DNA of 64,000 nt from Siphonodentalium dalli (taxonomy: Eukaryota > Mollusca > Scaphopoda > Gadilida > Siphonodentaliidae), in the NCBI GenBank assembly GCA_032622095.1, contig CP136063.1, positions 282,403,426 to 282,467,425 on the forward strand, written 5' to 3'. Below the pieces are notes generated by a model, which worked only from the letters and a program-made list of their open reading frames with translations, was not told the origin of the DNA and did no database searches. Position numbers and translations under genes: made by a program. Shown here piece after piece: positions 1 through 10,554 of the stretch. Position 1 is the stretch's first letter; the number at the start of each line of letters is the position of its first letter.

Positions 1-526
1 GGTAATCTGTTTTTCATATCTCAAAACTATTTCACATATATTATTACGTTTATCCCTACACAATTTTCTTGACTTTGCCGCTATTTTAATCATTTTTTTT
101 TGCAATTTAAAATATGACTCAGCGGCGTTTGCATACACGAGTCGCCATTATCGGCCACTCTTTTATTGTTCAAATTGGCCGTTTTCTCCGACAACGGCTT
201 CAGCGTAGAAGGGGCCACAGATCTGTTCCCGCCGATCGTTTATACAATTATGCTAATGTATTTTCGTTACCGAATCATAATGGCCGCCCACTTGACAAAG
301 GTGGCAATACTTTGGCGGATATTTCGACAAACATCGCCCGCCTTCGGAAATTCCGGCCTCATATCATTGTACTACAAATCGGTGGGAATGATTTGTGTAG
401 AATTTATTGGCGACCTACTCAAAATTAAATCTGTCCGGATGGTCATGGCTTGCCAAGCTTTTGCCCGATTACGTATCCATGGAGGGCAAAAGTCACCAAC
501 AGTATATTGCAAGCATGTGGATATGC
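1..526 (+). pseudogene. SGNH-hydrolase ORF of YR retroelement family X, copy 1 (5' part)
   Basis: Positions 1-113 match the 5' noncoding leader of the second X copy at 21821-21933, and the ORF opens at ATG 114. The protein shows an SGNH/GDSL block I (IIGHSFI), then, in another frame, block III (VLQIGGND) near 367-390. In known SGNH hydrolases these carry the nucleophilic Ser and the oxyanion-hole Asn; such ORFs occur in some Ngaro-type YR retroelements, where their role is unknown. The frame changes near 190 relative to copy 2, so it cannot be translated as one protein. It is cut at 527 by a TTAA MITE; the C-terminal DxxH block is absent. The left terminal repeat of this element would lie upstream of the window. 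Confidence 0.8.
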
Positions 527-530
527 TTAA

Positions 531-900
531 CCCTTTCAGTGCCAGGTCCGATTTTTGTATCAACCCATATACCCTGTGCTAATGCATTCTCTTATATATG
601 CGAGTCGACCATAGGTCGCCTCGCATATATAAGAGAATGCATTGGCCTAACAATTTTTTACAATTTTAATAATTTTTTCTTGTATTCTTTAACAATTTTA
701 TAATTTCACCCCATACAGAGCCCCAGACAAACATGAGCAGACGACACTCTTCTATATGCTTCTATATATGTGTGGGGCTCCCTGCAGGGTAATGAATGTT
801 TTTTATTTTATGTCCTAAAAATTGTAAGAAACATTTATTAAAAAAAAATGATAAAAAATTGTTAGGCCAATGCATTCTCTTATATATGCAGTGCCAGGTC
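531..900. mobile_element. TTAA MITE, subfamily B, right end lost
   Basis: Starts directly after TTAA (527-530) with CCCTTTCAGTGCCAGG, inside the SGNH ORF; the X copy at 22390 has the uninterrupted sequence. It carries the nested hairpin (about 580-650) found in all members and a half hairpin near 880-896, then stops at a CAGTGCCAGGTC scrap. No closing AAAGGGTTAA follows, so the right end was lost when the junction with the next element formed. TTAA targeting with CCCTTT ends is typical of piggyBac-like elements; no transposase is present. Confidence 0.75.
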
Positions 901-1146
901 ATATATTAGCCGTTCCCGGATGGCTTTTTTGTTTGTGTTACCCACACATACATGTCTGTCTACCAATATCTGAAATCGATGGCAACAGCCAGCTCCTTCT
1001 AAGGCAGCATTCTTCTATTATACTTTGGTAGCTTCACCTCAATAAATTTTTGTACTCAAAATACATGCGGCTGCTCTCAGCTCTTTCACAGGTTAATACA
1101 TACTCAGATTGCTTGCTTGTCTTTTTCCTTCTTCAGACCAAGAAAC
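901..1146 (+). other. Noncoding leader of family Y
   Basis: No ORF or motif that I can support. Ends with a pyrimidine-rich stretch and CAG just before the gag start region, resembling the CAG found ahead of the X gag start (23718) and Z gag start (27831). Confidence 0.4.
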
Positions 1147-2891
1147 ATGCCACGGAAATGACAAACACCAGCGGCTCGGCTGACCGATGGCTTAACAACC
1201 TCTTATGCGCCATCGTCACGGCGTCGGAACCGCACATCACTGCACACATCCGGCCAAGATGCTCAGCCAGTGTCGGACATTCCGTTAGACCTCTCATGTC
1301 ATATCGTGGCCAGAACGTTACCAACTTCCACCATCAATACTGTTTCATGTGCAACTTCTACGAATTCATATGGGACAGTCTGCAGTTACCAGCAGTTCGT
1401 ATGCTGGTAACACGTTACATTCATCAATGTTTACCAGGCCCACTGCTGCACAAACACTAAATGCTGTACCGGTCAATGACATTACTCCTCATTCAACTTA
1501 TAGTAACATCAATCGGTCATTCACTGCTCACACTGTTCCACAGTTCATGAGTCCATCGGGACCGCGATTCAGGGCTCCGTCAGCCAACACAATGGCACAA
1601 ACTTTCACGGCTACTGTTACAAATTCGGACAGCACAGCAGCCTTGGACACTCAGTACCAACAGAGGCCCCTGTTTCTCTGTGAACGAACCAGCTCATCAC
1701 AGTGCCGACACTCTTGGACGTCCAGCGACCAATACAAACAATCACAGACTTTCAACAACCAATATGGAAACGAACAATCAAGGCTTTCCCAGTAGCCAAC
1801 CAGACATGACTGGGCAGGAATTCCAACAGGTTACCACCAGGAATTGTGACATTAATGATTTGAATCAACATCTTTCATCTGTCATTAACAGCGTTTTGGC
1901 CACGCATATGCCAGGTATAAACAACAACCTGGCAACTAATTTACCATCCAACTCAGCTGCCCCATCTGTTGGGGCCTTACAATCTCAACTGGCGGAGGCC
2001 ATAACACCCATAATTGATAATACTACGGGTACGACTCAGGCAGTTCATACTGCCAATCCAACTGAAACCTTTTTGCCCTGAACCCTGGCTCCCCCGGACA
2101 TGACAAACAGCTCACATACTTCATCGGTGCTCTCCACGGCAACAACAGTCCCAGTTCTGATTAGTTCCCATGTCCCCATGAAAATTAAATCGCAAGTATG
2201 GGCAGGGGAACCGATTAACTTGGCAATTTTGCTGCCACAACATGACAGCACTACGTCATATTCAATGGCATTTAATGGGGAGGTCTCTACAGGGTCTATC
2301 GTCCTTCTGCCTAAAACACCAAAGTCAATTACCTCAATCAACGTTTGGCAAAAAGCATTCAAAATTTATATTGCAATTTATTGCAAACGCGACAAAGATG
2401 CTGTCGAGCCATTGCTAACATACGATGAGCGTATACAACGCATGGCTGAACAAAATTACGATTGGGCTATGTACGACCGGGAATTTAGGGTGCTAAAGAG
2501 CACCAACCATTCCCTGAAGTGGGAAGACATGCACTGGGACCTCCATTGGAAGGCAGCTCCACTCCCTCAAGCGCGACCACCTTTCAAGGTTTCCCAGACA
2601 CAACTTCAGAATCCCCAGTCCCCATATAACCCCCGGCAAGGCTCAAAACAAATGTTCGTTCCAGTGACATATTGCCGGAAATTCCACCGGGGACAAGCAT
2701 GCAATGCGAGTTGTCGATACTCGCACTAATGTTTTCGGTGTTTTCGACCGCACTGTGCAGTCAACTGCACAGCCAACCAATTTAATGGCAACAAGGGTTC
2801 TTTTCGGGGATACGAGGGTCCCAATAAGCAGGCCACGAATCAATCGCCTACCGACACCCGTCCGCGTCCCAATGCTAAAAAGGCTAATTAG
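1147..2891 (+). pseudogene. Gag-like ORF of family Y, broken
   Basis: Start chosen at ATG 1147 because family X gag begins with the matching MPAKKRR context and both share a PLDLS motif about 50 residues in. Two shared gag blocks follow: ISSHVPMKIKSQVWAGEPIN (about 2161-2220) and the W-x-x-YDREFR block (about 2461-2490), then a Cys/His cluster (CRKFHRGQACNASCRYSH, then CFRCF) near 2670-2745 that looks like a nucleic-acid-binding knuckle. Breaks: in-frame TGA at 1159 where CGA is expected, a frame change between about 1410 and 1680, TGA at 2079, and TAA at 2727 where X has a Gln codon. The frame would otherwise run to TAG 2889, overlapping the RT ORF. Confidence 0.8.
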
Positions 2892-4437
2892 AGGCTACAA
2901 CACCGACAAAGCCGAATTCATCACCAATGGTTTCTCACATGGTTTTAAATTAGGCTGCTCAAAACCCCCCTGGAACATAATTTCGGATAACCTAAAATCG
3001 GCCTCTGAGTTAGAAGATATCCTCGCAGCCAAAATCCAAATTGAAGTCGAAGCGGGGAGGGTAGCTGGTCCTTATGACACACCACCTTTCCCGCAGTTAG
3101 TTATATCTCCAATAGGTCTCGTACCGAAGAAAACCCCGGGGAAATTTCGGATGATCCAACATTTGTCTCATCCAGTAGGCAATTCTGTCAATGACAATAT
3201 TGACCCAAAATTCAAAAGGGTCGAATACTCATCTATACAAACAGCGATCGACTGTATTCAGAGAATGCCTTCCAATTCATATTTGGCCAGGTGTGATTTG
3301 GCTCATGCGTTTCGTATTCTTCCGATTTCGCCACATGATTATCCCCTTCTCGGTTTCAAATTTCGGAACAAATTTTATCATGACAAAGCGTTGGTGATGG
3401 GGGCATCGAGAAGTTGTTTCCTTTTTGAAGAATTTAGCACAGCGATCGAATGGATGGCCCGTCATCACATGGGGATAAAACACATGACCCACTACCTTGA
3501 TGATTTTTTGGTCCTAGCCCCCACGCAAGGGCTCTGCGAGACATACCTAGAAGCTCTCATAGGCCTTTGTGACAAACTGGGTGTTCCCATAGCACCGGAA
3601 AAAACATGTGGCCCTTCAACCTGTCTCTCATTCCTTGGGATCGAGCTGGATACAGAACTTATGTTGGCCCGGTTACCTCAGGATAAATTAAGCAAATACC
3701 AGGTCCTCATACACCAATTTCTTGGGCGCAAAACTGTATCGCTACGTGAACTTCAGTCGCTAATTGGTCTCTTAAACTTTACATGTTCAGTAGTTCTTCC
3801 AGGCAGAGTATTTTTACGTCGCCTTATCAACTTGACAATTGGGATTATAAAACCTCATCATCATATCAAGTTATCAAAACAAGTTAAAAGGGATCTGGCG
3901 ATATGGCTCCAATTTCTAAAAAGCTATAATGGGAAGACTTTTTTCTTAGACCAACAGTGGTTAACTAGCGACAAACTATTTCTTTTCACAGACGCGGCCA
4001 CCACAGTGGGCTATTCAGGTCTATTACAAAAATCATACTTCTATGGTACATGGACACCCCTGGAAAAAGGGTTTAACATAGCAGTTTTGGAACTGTACCC
4101 CATAGTCATCGCAATGAAACTTTGGGGACAGCAAATGCAAAATAAATGTATTCTTTTCTTCTCCGATAACTCAGCCGTTGTAGCAATAATTAATGCACAA
4201 ACAACTAAAGATCACCATCTCTTAACACTTTTGCGCATACTTGTCTTGACATGCCTTCAGAATAACATTCTATTTAAAGCTAAACATATAGAGGGCAAAC
4301 ACAATGTACTTGCCGATCACCTCTCACGTGCACGCTTTGCTGAATTTCAGAAGTTGGCGCCACCTGGTTTCCAGGACCGCACAGACGTACCGACACATTG
4401 GTCACTAGTCAACTTGTTACAACCGCCAACAGGCTGA
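2704..4437 (+). CDS. Reverse transcriptase-RNase H of family Y
   Basis: An uninterrupted 577-codon frame. It copies element RNA into DNA and degrades the template strand. RT motifs: RCDLAHAFR (first catalytic Asp, about 3290) and YLDDFLVLAP (catalytic YxDD, about 3493). RNase H follows with all four acidic residues visible: LFTDAAT (about 3988), LELYP (about 4090), FFSDNSA (about 4162) and LADHLSRA (about 4310). The first ATG (2704) lies inside gag in another frame; homology to RT begins near ATG 2872, 20 bases before the gag frame ends, so expression is by reinitiation or frameshift. The 3' end overlaps the recombinase ORF by 40 bases. It is far better preserved than its gag and YR neighbours. 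Confidence 0.93.
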   Translation: MRVVDTRTNVFGVFDRTVQSTAQPTNLMATRVLFGDTRVPISRPRINRLPTPVRVPMLKRLIRGYNTDKAEFITNGFSHGFKLGCSKPPWNIISDNLKSASELEDILAAKIQIEVEAGRVAGPYDTPPFPQLVISPIGLVPKKTPGKFRMIQHLSHPVGNSVNDNIDPKFKRVEYSSIQTAIDCIQRMPSNSYLARCDLAHAFRILPISPHDYPLLGFKFRNKFYHDKALVMGASRSCFLFEEFSTAIEWMARHHMGIKHMTHYLDDFLVLAPTQGLCETYLEALIGLCDKLGVPIAPEKTCGPSTCLSFLGIELDTELMLARLPQDKLSKYQVLIHQFLGRKTVSLRELQSLIGLLNFTCSVVLPGRVFLRRLINLTIGIIKPHHHIKLSKQVKRDLAIWLQFLKSYNGKTFFLDQQWLTSDKLFLFTDAATTVGYSGLLQKSYFYGTWTPLEKGFNIAVLELYPIVIAMKLWGQQMQNKCILFFSDNSAVVAIINAQTTKDHHLLTLLRILVLTCLQNNILFKAKHIEGKHNVLADHLSRARFAEFQKLAPPGFQDRTDVPTHWSLVNLLQPPTG

Positions 4438-5215
4438 TCGAACACTCCCTATCAGAGAACACGCGTCGCCAATATGACAGCGCTTGTATGAAATATAGAA
4501 CATTCTGCTCTTCATTAAATTTGGAGGAAACTTGGCCCATTCCTCTTGATATGTTATGCATTTTCATTGCCTATCTTTTCAATAGTCAATTGGCATCGAG
4601 CACAATTATGTCTATTTTGAGTGCCCTATCCTTTTACTTTATGCAGGGCACGATTGATCATACAGGGGACTCCCTCATAAAAAAAATGGTAATGGGTACC
4701 CGTCGATTACGACCTACATTTGATCTGCATCTGCCCATCACCCTCCCGATACTAAATAAATTAGTGGCTGCTATTAACGTTATAACAACCAAACTGCCCA
4801 GGTGTTACAACGCTCTGATTACTCAGCGACAACTCAAACTGCCACACTCATCTTCCGAAAATTTAAACATAACACTTCGGGTCGGCCACACCCGGTTCAC
4901 ATACAAAAACAACCTCAAGCTGTTTATTGTCCAGTACGAGCGATCAATAACTATCTTTCCCTCAGGCCAAGTACTGATGGTCCCCTCTTCTGCAAACCGT
5001 TGGGTGGCCCCATTTTACGTCGGGAATTTGACAAAATACTCAGACAAGCCATGCCTTTCTGTTCCCTGGATACCCACCGTTTTAAAGGGCACAGTTTCAG
5101 AATAGGAGGCGCAAGCCTCGCGGCACAAATGGGATTTTCCGACATTCAGATCCAACAACTAGGTAGATGGCAATCTGATGCCTTCCGTCGTTACATTAGA
5201 CCCTCGGCTTTATAG
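4398..5215 (+). pseudogene. Tyrosine recombinase of family Y, lacking the first Arg box
   Basis: N-terminal part (4398-4797) is a SAM-like core-binding domain (TRRQYDSACMKYRTFC). The catalytic C-terminus is in another frame (4802-5215): HSFRIGGAS (His and second Arg, about 5092) and GRWQSDAFRRYIRP (nucleophilic Tyr, about 5165-5205). In DIRS/Ngaro recombinases a hydrophobic stretch with the first catalytic Arg (FLRxGE) lies between these parts; here the text jumps from about 4797 to 4803 without it. So a deletion of roughly 30 codons plus frame change removed a catalytic residue. The first codon of the ORF is TTG, so in the intact element it may have been read from the RT frame. Confidence 0.88.
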
Positions 5216-5770
5216 GCTTTTCCATCCCTTGGAGGGAATGCCTTTCCTGCCTATGGGATGGCTTGGCATGGGCGCCACCCCTTCGGTTTTGGAGAGAGAT
5301 TCTTTCCAGGGGATCCGGATGCCTTCATGATGAATGGGTCCCAAGATTTCCTCAAACACACATTCTCTATATTGCTATTGTTAATTGTTAAGTAATTAAT
5401 TATGCTTTATTATACATTCTTTTACATGTAAATTTAAGGGTGCTGTTAATTTGTTATGGGTGCATGATCTTTTTCCGTCCACGGTTATTATACTATGACC
5501 ACTTATTTCCATATGCCCCATATTACAAGGGCTTGGCCATGCATAAGAATATACATAGTCTAGTCCAGTTGACAATGTCATTGCAACATTTTATTTCATA
5601 CCTTAGTATAGCTATTTCATACCTCCCACATTTATGGAGGCTTGTACATACCTAGTATAGTCTAGAAATTTCAATACAAAAATTCCGGTCTGTGGCTTTC
5701 CATATGATCCTTCCATTGGCGAGGCACTCCGCTCTCTCTGGGTGGCCGTGATGCAGCTTCGCTTCATCTG
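5216..5770. other. 3' noncoding region of family Y
   Basis: Lies between the recombinase stop and repeat B1. GC-rich at first (imperfect CCCTTGGAGGGAATG repeats near 5225-5245), then AT-rich. No convincing ORF, hairpin or RNA gene seen. Confidence 0.5.
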
Positions 5771-5929
5771 TGGCGATTTTGCCGTCCACCCTTTTGATAT
5801 ATTTTGTTTTTAACTCTTTTGACTCCTGTTGTAATTTTAATTTTGGCTTTTTCATTAATCAACAGTGAGTCCTTACCGGACATACGTCTCCTTATTTTAT
5901 TCCATCGCATTCGGGGCTCGGTCCATAAA
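5771..5929 (+). repeat. Split direct repeat B1 of family Y
   Basis: Starts TGGCGATTTTGCCGTCCACC and ends GGTCCATAAA; about 159 bases, matching 6457-6616 with only a few differences. Family X B repeats start and end alike (GGCGAATTTGTCGTCCACC ... GGTTCATAAA), so the two ends are conserved between families while the middle is not. Confidence 0.85.
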
Positions 5930-6456
5930 AAACGGTAAGGGGGCAACAGCACCCCTTCACCAATTTATGGAATCGACCGCTTATTTTCTAGTTAAACTGA
6001 ACTCCGCCCTCTAGCGGCAGCGTCTTGTTGTTAACAAAAAATCTTTTCCTTTCTTCCTATAACTTTCCAATTACGATCTGTTTACATATCATCGCACACA
6101 ACAACTTTCCCATTTGTATAACAGATCGACAATACCGATTTTCAATCGACAATAAAATTATTCACGTCCTACAGACAACTTTTGTTTGGGACTATTTCGC
6201 GTTCGCGCGCATGAATTGCAGAAGAGAGAAACTGAGACGCTGAACCCAGCCTCTTTTCCGGTAACCTCAAAACAGGAACAATCAAAAATATTTTCTCCGG
6301 AAAAGAGCCTGTGTTTTTTCTTAATTTCCACCTCCATCCGCACCAGCCTCTTGATTTAAAGATATAAAAATATAATATGTAGGACAAATTACATGTATAT
6401 GTCTTTCTCTTTCAGGGGGTTGGTGGTGCGTCTTTATCGCCCACCTTCTCAATGTT
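5930..6456 (+). repeat. A2 segment between B repeats of family Y
   Basis: The 527 bases between B1 and B2. By position it is the A2 repeat plus internal spacer; A1 is not in the window, so its extent cannot be fixed. It shares a TCAGGGGGTTGGTG motif (6413-6426) with the equivalent X segment (25708-25721). No coding sequence that I can support. Confidence 0.65.
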
Positions 6457-6616
6457 TGGCGATTTTGCCGTCCACCCTTTTGATATATTTTGTTTTTAAC
6501 TCTTTTGACTCCTGTTGTAATTTTAATTTTGGCTTTTTCATTAATCAACAGTGAGTGCTTACCGGACATACGTCTCCTTATTTTATTCCATCGCATTCGG
6601 GGCTCGGGTCCATAAA
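6457..6616 (+). repeat. Split direct repeat B2 of family Y
   Basis: Second copy of B, about 160 bases. Its last bases abut sequence that matches the interior of family X (6617 equals 23048), marking the right edge of Y. Confidence 0.85.
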
Positions 6617-7245
6617 TGCCATTTTATTTATTTCTCATAAGGTGTCGCCTGTTGACGCACCGACTGAGTGTATGCGGGCATTATTAGTATTCTCCTACCT
6701 CTACTGAAAATATATACATGTATCCTGCTTGCCTGTTTATGCATCCCCATGAATGTACGTGGGCGGGAAAAAATATTAATTTCATCTATTAACATGATAT
6801 GGACTGTTGAGCCCCCAACTGCAATTGTAATGCATTATTAGTCCTATCGTTGCAAAATTTACAAGCTATTAGGGGCCTACTACACACACCATGGCTGTTC
6901 ATGGCCAAAACATTTCTTTTGGTATGATGTAGCCTGTTGACACACCAAAGGAGGCTATGAAAGCTTTATTATTTTCCTTTGCTTAATTTGTATGCTGGCC
7001 GACTTAATTTCTCGGTTACAGTTTATTGACCAAATTATTTGTCAGTTTCTTCCTTGTATTTTAATTTTGGCCATCTAGGAAGCGATATATGTGTAGACCG
7101 CAATACAGGTCAAATATTTCTTTCATAGATTTACTTCTTTTATTCACTAGTCATGTGACAAATTTACAACACTCCCGGTTACATTCATCATGTTCCAATA
7201 TACGGGGTCGCCGGTCACATCTCCGTCATCCTGACATTAAAACTC

Positions 7246-9370
7246 ATGCCAGCAAAGAAGCGACGGATTGCTGAGCGTCGACCCAGGCGATCTGTGCGAA
7301 TGGAGGCCCCACAGTCAGAACCACCTACTCCTCGACGTCAGAACAGGGGATCTCAGCAGTCCCTCGATGAATCGGATAACACACCGTTGGACTTGTCCAT
7401 CAATTCGAACATCACACCGTTATCGCTCCCAATCTGGGATATATAGCTGGTCGACACCCAACAACATGTCACCAGTCGTTTACAGCGTCTACGAATTCTC
7501 TTGCCAATAATTCACTTTGGAATCCGGAGAATGTTACAGCAACCGCTCCGGTCATGACTCCTGTACCAGCATCGACTATGTGCCGACCACATTTTGTGAC
7601 AAATACCGGTATTCAACAAATGGACTAACCTGATACTCATACCGGTGGACATGTTCCCATCTCTGTGAATACCGGTACAATGAACGCTACCCAAACATAT
7701 CCTGGTCCCCGTACCAGAACGATGCCAATCCCGGCATCTATCAGCAGGCCACCTGGGAACAGTTCAATACTTAACCCAGTGCAGACAGGGATGGACGCTT
7801 CCCAATTATATTCGGGGACACATCCCACAACAACAGTTCCAATCCCGGCACCAAGTAGCATGCCAACGGTGAACGTGCCAGAATCAACTTTCAATCCCGT
7901 GCCTTGGACAGTTCACACCCATCCTGACATTCAACCGGGATTGAACACTCAACAACTAACCACCAGTGTTCCAGCAACCAATGTCAATGAGATTAACAAT
8001 CTGTCGGGGCAAATTGCTTCGGCAATTACCAGCGCACTACAATCGGCAGGTACATGTCATTCCATACCTGCACTCAACGTACAACAAATGCAGCTAGATA
8101 TACAACATGCAATTTCAGCTGCATTACCACCTTACACTAGCACTAACCATGGTTCAATTCACGGTACAAATTTTGAAAATAACCCACCTGAGCTGCAGGC
8201 CACATCTTTGCCCATCGCGGAAATTACTCAATCATCCGTACTTCACACGCTGACAACCGTCCCCATCCGTATCAGTTCCCATGTGCCCTTAAACATTAAG
8301 CAGCAGATATGGGCGAACAAATTGATAAATTTGGCAATGCTATTGCCAAACAACCAACCCATCATCCCGTCCGGCTGGGCCATCATGGGAAAACTTGCAG
8401 TGGCAAACACATCCAGTAGTCTATGTCCCTAAACCAATACGAGCGATCAGTACGTTGGCACAATGGCAAAAAGCCTTTCGAATTTTTATTGCCATATACT
8501 GCCAACGCGATAAAGACGTTAACCCTTTACCCAACAAACCGGCCAAATAAAGCTTCAACAGCCTAAAATATCTTCGGTCTGTCTCAATAGAACCATACAA
8601 ATATGGATATCATTGGAATCGGCTCCTTGACCACATTGTGATAGTGACAGTTATGCCATGTGCCAATGCATTCTCTTATATATGCGAGTCGACCATAGGT
8701 CGCCTCGCATATATAAGAGAATGCATTGGCCTAAACAAATCTTTTTTTAACACTTTTTACCATTTTTTCTTACATTCTTTAACAATTTTATAATTTTTAA
8801 TGTGTTAAGCCAATGCATTCTCTTATATATGCGAGGCGACCTATGGTCGACTCACATATATAAGAGAATGCATTGGCACAGGGCCGTTCTGTTGGGTAAA
8901 GGGTTAAGAAAATTTACTGACTTACTATGAGCGCATTCAGCGCATGGCAGAACAAGGTCTTGACTGGGCGCTCTACGATCGGGAGTTCCGTGCACTCCGA
9001 ACAAACAACTTGGAGTTAAAATGGGAACACACTGTTTGGGATCTGCATTGGCATGCACAACCAAATCCCCGTTTTACGCGTGGGCAGTCAGGTCCATATG
9101 CCGGCCGGGCTGCTAGTCATTCAGCATCCATCGAGCAAAGTCTGGGGAACAAATCACTGTATGTGCCGGTCTCTTATTGTCGCACTTTGGGGGATTTTGT
9201 AATGGTAACTGCGGCTATTCCCACCAGTGTTTTCATTGTTTTTGGGGGGACCACAAGGCCGTCAATTGCAACGCCCGTACATTTCGGACCCATTCCTTCA
9301 ACAACAGACCCAACAATGGCCCTAAATCTGCGCTAGGTCCTGGCAAAAAAATGGTTAAAATGAAGATTTT
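7246..9370 (+). pseudogene. Gag-like ORF of family X, copy 1
   Basis: ATG 7246 (MPAKKRRIAERRPRRSVR) matches ATG 23731 of copy 2. A strongly basic N-terminus is followed by a Pro/Thr/Asn-rich region with the PLDLS motif, the conserved ISSHVPLNIKQQIWA block (about 8271-8315), then, beyond an inserted MITE, RIQRMAEQ, the WALYDREFRAL block (about 8965) and a Cys/His cluster in another frame (CNGNCGYSHQCFHCF, about 9195-9240). Frame changes occur near 7446-7665, after 8400 and near 9180. The MITE at 8523-8903 splits the RDKDV motif. Not translatable. Confidence 0.8.
8523..8903. mobile_element. TTAA MITE, subfamily A
   Basis: Flanked by TTAA at 8519-8522 and 8904-8907. Termini CCCTTTACCCAACAAACC and its inverse. 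Two nested 68-base hairpins (about 8662-8729 and 8812-8877) are reverse complements of each other around an AT-rich spacer. It interrupts family X gag. No ORF. Piggybac-like by target and ends. Confidence 0.88.
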
Positions 9371-9742
9371 TCAAAGTCAGGTCTAAGGGAGATAATTCAA
9401 CTTGTGATGAGACTATTCCTGCCAAATGACAGACGGATTATGCTCTGACCATTTCTGTATCTTGTAATCAAGCACTCATGTGCTGTTTATCAATGACCAT
9501 GGTGCAGCAGAAGGTTGTCATGAGTACAGTAACCCCCTCAAAATGGTGAAAATGGCCAGAAATCGTGTATTGCTACCTTAGTGAAGCAATATATATATAC
9601 CTACTGCTCCAAGAATCAATATCAGCGGAAGAGTTATTAATGCAGACTACTTGCTGCAGCATTTCGTATCTCAAATGGGTGAATTATATGATGACAAATT
9701 CTTAACACTCAACTTCCATTTACTGCTTCATCTAGTGGAGTA

Positions 9743-10258
9743 CAGTAATGCCCTAATTAATCGACTCCTTTAACCCTTTCAGTGCCAGGTCCGATTTTTT
9801 GTATCAACCCATATACCCTGTGCCAATGCATTCTCTTATATATGCGAGTCGACCATAGGTTGCCTCGCATATATAAGAGAATGCATGGGCCTAAAAATAA
9901 TTCATCATTTGTTATTATTTTTTACAATTTTTTACAATTTTAATAATTGTTTCTTATATTCTTTAACAGGTTTATTTTGTAGGGAATCTTACGTTTTTCA
10001 TGGGCATCAAAATTATTACTATGAATACTTGGTGATAGTTTTGAGTTATAACATGCCCTATAGCATGCTTAAGCATACCGGTACTAAAAAAAATGCAAAA
10101 AAAAAAAAAAAGGTTTTATTTTTTATTTTTTATTTATTTTTAGGGCCGATTTTACAGAACGTAAATTAGGGCCGATGAGATCGGCCCGTGGCACTCAAAG
10201 GGTTAACCACAGCAGAATTATGGGTAACTAAAGGAGTCGATTACTTAGGGCATTACTG
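9743..10258. mobile_element. pogo-like MITE (TA target), itself interrupted
   Basis: 28-base inverted ends beginning CAGTAATGCCCTAA (9743-9770 and 10231-10258, one mismatch), flanked by TA on both sides (9741-9742, 10259-10260). Without the TTAA MITE inside it is only about 83 bases. CAGT ends with a TA target are typical of pogo/Tc1-type elements. It sits in the CACTA-like relic. Confidence 0.75.
9774..10202. mobile_element. TTAA MITE, subfamily B
   Basis: Flanked by TTAA (9770-9773 and 10203-10206). Ends CCCTTTCAGTGCCAGG on the left and TGGCACTCAAAGGG on the right. One nested hairpin (about 9826-9893), a poly-A block (10085-10110), and a GGGCCGAT motif near the right end. Inserted in a pogo-like MITE. 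Confidence 0.85.
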
Positions 10259-10450
10259 TATGTGAGGCAACTTGGACCCTTCTGATGCTATTCCTCCTGT
10301 TTTCCCTTTGAGGATGCCAATGGATTTCTCTTGAAGCTAGTGAAAGGAACTCAGGCAGTGGAATCCCAAATTATTGAGACAATGAGCATCATCCATGGAT
10401 TGCCATTTCTGAGGAATAAATCTATTATCAAACATTCAAAGGAAGATCAA

Positions 10451-10554
10451 CTACTGCATAGGATGAAAAACCTGTCTCACAGAAACAACCAAATGCTAGT
10501 ACCTACTGCATAGGATGAATAACCTGTCTCACAGAAACAACCAAATGCTAGTAC
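10451..10554 (+). repeat. 52-bp tandem duplication
   Basis: CTACTGCATAGGATGAA... is repeated once (10451-10502 and 10503-10554) with one difference, in the CACTA-like relic. Confidence 0.9.

Larger units (their letters stand above)
901..6616 (+). mobile_element. YR retroelement family Y (Ngaro/DIRS-like), 5' truncated
   Basis: Order: noncoding leader, gag (1147-2891), RT-RNase H (2704-4437), tyrosine recombinase (4398-5215), 3' noncoding, then B1 (5771-5929), A2 (5930-6456) and B2 (6457-6616). Two copies of B separated by A2 are the split direct repeat layout of Ngaro/DIRS-group elements, which replicate through reverse transcription and integrate with a tyrosine recombinase instead of a DDE integrase. 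The A1 repeat expected at the left is missing. The right edge at 6616 abuts family X sequence (6617 matches 23048), so Y most likely inserted into an X element. No methyltransferase domain was seen, which favours the Ngaro over the DIRS lineage. Confidence 0.85.
6617..9370 (+). mobile_element. YR retroelement family X, copy 1, right part
   Basis: Collinear with 23048-24900 of the second X copy: noncoding 6617-7245 (shared GCACACC...CACACCAAAGGAGGC stretches) and gag from 7246. Together with 1-526 it is one X element split by family Y. RT, RNase H, YR and split repeats of X are absent here; the sequence ends in the gag C-terminus near 9370, where a different relic begins. Confidence 0.8.

Noticed and set aside
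1159-2729. Alternative genetic code reading TAA/TGA as sense
   Set aside because: Stops are isolated, accompanied by frameshifts, and the RT ORF of the same element uses none in 577 codons.
5396-5855. Minus-strand ORFs in the Y 3' region and B repeats
   Set aside because: Short, low complexity, opposite to the element and repeated only because B repeats are duplicated.
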